From JACMLD01 sp040007355 (GTDB lineage Bacteria; Bacteroidota; Bacteroidia; Chitinophagales; Chitinophagaceae), in the NCBI GenBank assembly GCA_040007355.1, contig JBDTVE010000251.1, forward strand, positions 1-64,000: a stretch of DNA of 64,000 nucleotides, read 5' to 3'. Below, piece after piece: positions 60,829 to 64,000 of the stretch. The number at the start of each line of letters is the position of its first letter. Positions within the stretch are counted from its first letter, which is position 1. The notes under the pieces are model-generated. The model was not told the DNA's origin and searched no databases. It was given only the letters and a program-made list of their open reading frames with translations. A program made the translations under genes and the position numbers.

Positions 60829-62331
60829 ATGGCAACAATAAATAATCGCGCACGCAAGTCAGATCTCAGTAAAAAATTTTTTGGTGAAGGCTTAACATTC
60901 GATGATGTACTCCTGTTACCCGCTTACTCACAGGTATTGCCCCGGGAAGTAAACATCAAAACAAAACTTACAAAAGACATTTCCCTTAATATCCCCATGC
61001 TTTCTTCCGCCATGGATACCGTAACGGAAGCAAGCCTGGCCATTGCCCTTGCCCGCGAGGGCGGCATCGGCATACTGCACAAAAATATGACCATTGAACA
61101 GCAGGCTGAACAGGTACGCAGGGTAAAACGCAGCGAAAGCGGTATGATCATCGACCCGCTTACCCTTCCTATTGAAGCCACCATTGGCGATGCCCTGCGA
61201 TTAATGAAAGAAAATAAAATTGGCGGCATTCCCATTGTAGACGCCACCCATAAACTGGTAGGCATTCTTACCAACCGCGATCTGCGTTTTGAAAAAGACA
61301 AAAAAAGAAAAGTGCATGAGGTCATGACAAAAGAAAACCTGATTGTTGCCCCCGAAGGAACGGACCTGAAAAAAGCGGAAAAGATCTTACGCTCATACAA
61401 AATAGAAAAACTGCCCGTTGTTAAAAAAGACAATACGCTGGTGGGCCTGATTACCTACCGCGACATCCTGCAACTAAGCAGTTTCCCCAATGCCGTTAAA
61501 GACTCATTTGGCCGCCTGCTGGTAGGCGCCGCCCTGGGTATTACCACCGATATGCTGAACCGGGCATCGGCCCTACAACAGATAGGCGTAGACGTAGTTT
61601 GTCTTGATAGCGCGCACGGCCATAGCAAGGGCGTGATAGATGCCCTGAAAAACGTAAAAAAGAATTTCAAAAACCTGCAGGTTATTGCCGGCAACGTGGG
61701 TACCGCAGCGGGCGCCAAAGCCCTGGCCGAGGCGGGTGCCGATGCAGTGAAAATCGGCATCGGGCCTGGTTCTATCTGCACCACCCGTATAGTTGCCGGT
61801 GCGGGCGTGCCCCAGATAACGGCCATCATGGAAGCTTATATGGCGCTAAAACAAAAAGGTATCCCCCTGATTGCAGATGGAGGCATACGTTATACAGGCG
61901 ATATGGTAAAAGCACTGGCCGCCGGCGCGGATGCTGTAATGATGGGTAGCGTTTTTGCCGGTGTGGAAGAAAGCCCGGGGGAAACGATTATTTATGAAGG
62001 CCGGAAATTTAAGGAATACCGCGGCATGGGTTCCATTGGTGCCATGGCACAGGGCAGCAGCGACCGTTATTTCCAGGACGTGGAAGATGATATCAAAAAA
62101 CTGGTACCGGAAGGTATTGAAGGCCGGGTAGCCTATAAAGGAAACCTGACAGAAGTGGTGCAACAATATACAGGTGGTTTGCGTGCAGGCATGGGCTATT
62201 GCGGAGCGGCCAACCTGGCGGAATTAAAAAACGATGCCCGGTTTATTCAAATTACCAATGCCGGCATGAAAGAAAGCCATGCCCATGATATAGAAATCAC
62301 AAAAGAGGCGCCCAACTACAGCCGGAAATAA
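60829..62331 (+). CDS. guaB: IMP dehydrogenase
   Basis: A 500-residue enzyme oxidising IMP to XMP, the rate-limiting step of guanine nucleotide synthesis; GuaA at 23.4 kb performs the next step. TIM barrel with 'GLTFDDVLLLPAYSQVLP', catalytic Cys in 'GPGSICTTRIVAGAGVPQ' (about 317), 'GIRYTGDMVKALAAGADAVMMG' and the flap 'YRGMGSIGAM'. Two CBS domains are inserted at about 110-225 ('IGGIPIVDATHKLVGILTNR', 'KLPVVKKDNTLVGLITYRD'). ATG 60829 is preferred over the TTG at 60823, which lies in the -7 box. Full length. Confidence 0.97.
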   Translation: MATINNRARKSDLSKKFFGEGLTFDDVLLLPAYSQVLPREVNIKTKLTKDISLNIPMLSSAMDTVTEASLAIALAREGGIGILHKNMTIEQQAEQVRRVKRSESGMIIDPLTLPIEATIGDALRLMKENKIGGIPIVDATHKLVGILTNRDLRFEKDKKRKVHEVMTKENLIVAPEGTDLKKAEKILRSYKIEKLPVVKKDNTLVGLITYRDILQLSSFPNAVKDSFGRLLVGAALGITTDMLNRASALQQIGVDVVCLDSAHGHSKGVIDALKNVKKNFKNLQVIAGNVGTAAGAKALAEAGADAVKIGIGPGSICTTRIVAGAGVPQITAIMEAYMALKQKGIPLIADGGIRYTGDMVKALAAGADAVMMGSVFAGVEESPGETIIYEGRKFKEYRGMGSIGAMAQGSSDRYFQDVEDDIKKLVPEGIEGRVAYKGNLTEVVQQYTGGLRAGMGYCGAANLAELKNDARFIQITNAGMKESHAHDIEITKEAPNYSRK

Positions 62332-62406
62332 ACGATTCCCGGGCCGGTGACCGGCACGCGCCCAGGGTATCACCAATAATTACGAACTTGCTGCAAAATA
62401 TCACCC

Positions 62407-63579
62407 GTGAAAAAATTACTGGCCCTGTTTCTTGTCTTTCATCTGTGCCTGACCTGTTTTTCGCAGCATGACACCACCCACCTGCGCATCAGCCTGCTTA
62501 CCTGCGGGCCCGGTGAAGACCTCTACTCCATCTGGGGACATACCGGCATACGGGTAGTAGATACCGCGCAGCAGGTTGACACGGTCTTCAATTACGGCAC
62601 TTTCGATGACAGCGACCCATTGTTTTATATAAAATTTACAAGGGGAATTATGCTGTATTCCGTAACGCCGGAAACCTTTGGCGATTTTATGATGGAATAC
62701 AATTATTTTAAACGCAGTGTCACCGAACAGGTGCTTGACCTGGAGGCTGCAGAAAAAATAAAACTAGTTAATGCCCTATGGAAAAACACGGCGCCGGAGA
62801 ACAGGTTTTATCCCTATCATTTTTATGCCGACAATTGTACCACCCGCGCCCGCGATATCATCATTAATAATATTGACAGCGTACAATTTAGTGATATCCG
62901 TCCGCTGCCCGGTGCCAGCACGTACCGGCAGCTTATCCATCAGTTTATGAAAAACAGCGACCAGGCCTGGAACCGCTTTGGGATAGACGTGTTGCTGGGC
63001 ACTCACCTGGATGAAAAAATAACCAATAAACAGGCCATGTTCTTACCGGAATACCTGTTGAAAGGTTTTGCCAATGCATCCCGGCACGGCCATGCCCTGG
63101 TAAGTCAGACAAACCAGTTGCTCCCCGATGAACAGCCTCAGAACATCCATTTTTTTACGCCGGTGTTTTTGTTTTCAGTGCTCTTGCTTATCATGTTCTC
63201 CCTGGCGATTTCAAAAAACAACACTGTAAATAAAATAGCAACCGCCCTGGATGGTTTGTTTTTTTTACTGGTGGGTCTGCTTGGCATGCTGATGCTGACC
63301 CTCTGGCTGGCAAGAGTTGATAGCGTTTGTCGCAACAATTATAACCTGCTATGGGCACTCCCCACCCATGCCGTAATGGCGTTTGTTCTTACCTGTGAAA
63401 AAAAATGGGTTAAATACTACTGGCTTTTTACCATTATCTTAAATATTTTATTGCTGGTTAGCTGGAGATGGTTGCCGCAGGAAATGAACAACAGCGTGCT
63501 GCTGATCATTGTGATATTACTCTTCAGAAGCATTGCACGCTACCGTAATTTTAACAGGAATGACCGAAAAAATCATTGA
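62407..63579 (+). CDS. Lnb-like DUF4105 membrane protein (putative lipoprotein N-acyltransferase)
   Basis: A 390-residue protein starting with GTG, a signal peptide of about 20 residues ('LLALFLVFHLCLTCFSQ') and the DUF4105/Lnb N-terminal periplasmic domain: 'LLTCGPGEDLYSIWGHTGIRV', 'VFNYGTFDDSDPLFYIKF', 'YPYHFYADNCTTRARDII' with a likely catalytic His/Cys pair. About five transmembrane helices follow (about 245-385). Related Bacteroides proteins have been reported to N-acylate lipoproteins in place of Lnt; assignment here is by similarity of layout. The 3' end overlaps the next gene by 20 nt. Confidence 0.85.
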   Translation: MKKLLALFLVFHLCLTCFSQHDTTHLRISLLTCGPGEDLYSIWGHTGIRVVDTAQQVDTVFNYGTFDDSDPLFYIKFTRGIMLYSVTPETFGDFMMEYNYFKRSVTEQVLDLEAAEKIKLVNALWKNTAPENRFYPYHFYADNCTTRARDIIINNIDSVQFSDIRPLPGASTYRQLIHQFMKNSDQAWNRFGIDVLLGTHLDEKITNKQAMFLPEYLLKGFANASRHGHALVSQTNQLLPDEQPQNIHFFTPVFLFSVLLLIMFSLAISKNNTVNKIATALDGLFFLLVGLLGMLMLTLWLARVDSVCRNNYNLLWALPTHAVMAFVLTCEKKWVKYYWLFTIILNILLLVSWRWLPQEMNNSVLLIIVILLFRSIARYRNFNRNDRKNH

Positions 63580-64000
63580 TACCGGTAATAGCAGGCTTTT
63601 TTATAAAGTTTCTGGCAACGGATGGCCGGTTGTGCTGTTGCACGGTTTTGCAGAAGACAGCGATATCTGGAACTTGCAACAGGCCGAGCTATCGGCACAA
63701 TACCGGCTTATTATCCCGGATCTCCCGGGTAGCGGTCGATCCGACCTGGTGAGCAACATGAGTATTGAAGGGTTGGCAGACAGTATCAAAAAAATACTGG
63801 AATGGGAATTGTCAACACCACAGGCCGCCGGACCAGCCCAGGGTGTTATTATGATTGGCCATAGCATGGGCGGTTATATTACATTGGCGTTCGCGGAAAA
63901 ATATCCGGATATATTGCAGGCCATGGGGCTTTTTCATTCTACTGCTTTTGCAGACAACGAAGAAAAAAAGACCACCCGCCAGCGCGGCATTGCCTTTATA
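63560..64000 (+). CDS. alpha/beta hydrolase, 5' part (cut by window end)
   Basis: Partial gene, open to the window edge with 147 codons visible. Starts 'MTEKIIDTGNSRLFYKVSG', then the oxyanion motif 'VVLLHGFAEDSDIWN', 'RLIIPDLPGSGRSDL' and the nucleophile elbow 'IGHSMGGYITLAFAEKYPD' (Ser at about 108). This is the classic alpha/beta hydrolase fold of esterases, epoxide hydrolases and haloperoxidases. It overlaps the Lnb-like gene by 20 nt, so is probably co-transcribed and translationally coupled. The acid and His of the triad lie outside the window. Confidence 0.9.
   Translation, partial: MTEKIIDTGNSRLFYKVSGNGWPVVLLHGFAEDSDIWNLQQAELSAQYRLIIPDLPGSGRSDLVSNMSIEGLADSIKKILEWELSTPQAAGPAQGVIMIGHSMGGYITLAFAEKYPDILQAMGLFHSTAFADNEEKKTTRQRGIAFI

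Noticed and set aside
1..64000. CRISPR arrays, tRNA, rRNA, intact insertion sequences or prophage
   Set aside because: No regularly spaced direct repeats, no tRNA-like T-arm sequences in the gaps, no rRNA-like segments, and no transposase or phage gene among the readable frames.

Overview
The window looks like chromosomal DNA of a Bacteroidota bacterium, most likely a member of Chitinophagaceae. The evidence is protein families typical of that phylum (GIN/DUF2807, DUF5916, Lnb/DUF4105, FG-GAP/ASPIC, YXWGXW lipoproteins, OmpA-PD40), a eukaryote-like citrate synthase, signal peptides of the form 'MKK...AQ', weak Shine-Dalgarno sites, and promoters with the phylum's -7 element TAnnTTTG. I see no rRNA, tRNA, CRISPR array, intact insertion sequence or prophage.

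Layout. 1-5.8 kb: DUF2461 gene, then a carbohydrate block of a GH130 phosphorylase-like enzyme converging on two GT4 glycosyltransferases, one fused to an alpha-toroid domain. 6.5-12.8 kb: a HipA-like kinase/DUF3037 pair, a YcxB-like protein, an esterase lipoprotein, RarA, an M28 peptidase and a YXWGXW lipoprotein. 13-21 kb: divergent alpha-2-macroglobulin and PBP1C. 21-25 kb: a secreted unknown, a decayed and an intact GIN protein, GMP synthase. 25-35 kb: a periplasmic-binding-fold protein and the four ligase-associated DNA repair genes (exonuclease, ligase, Lhr-like helicase, phosphoesterase), split by a diheme cytochrome and a membrane protein. 35-46 kb: DUF5916 barrel protein, LexA-like XRE/S24 regulator, SurE plus a small membrane protein, a decayed 1.2-kb stretch, a CocE-type hydrolase, a GNAT enzyme, citrate synthase and YceI. 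46-57 kb: a sugar-catabolic block on the minus strand (GH2 beta-galactosidase, GMC oxidoreductase, DUF1080 hydrolase, FG-GAP lipoprotein) with two pseudogenes, an FG-GAP paralogue and an AraC regulator. 57-64 kb: QueE, OmpA-PD40 protein, DprA, IMP dehydrogenase, Lnb-like protein and the 5' part of an alpha/beta hydrolase cut by the window edge.

How genes work together. Exonuclease and ligase overlap and are translationally coupled; with the helicase and phosphoesterase they form a known predicted repair module. The minus-strand genes at 49.8-55.8 kb fit oxidation of sugars to 3-keto forms followed by DUF1080-type cleavage. GuaA and GuaB, both guanine nucleotide enzymes, lie 36 kb apart and are not co-transcribed.

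Most notable observations: an Lhr-like helicase with no AUG, GUG or UUG codon before its Walker A motif and an apparent in-frame repeat insertion; a dispersed intergenic repeat (21.1 and 40.8-41.1 kb); three recent-looking pseudogenes; a shared palindrome at the S24 regulator promoter and near the phosphoesterase; and several -7 boxes only 3-10 nt from start codons, suggesting leaderless or very short-leader mRNAs. I did not find a clearly undescribed multi-gene system. The HipA-like/DUF3037 pair and the GH130-GT4-GT4 block are the best candidates for functional novelty.
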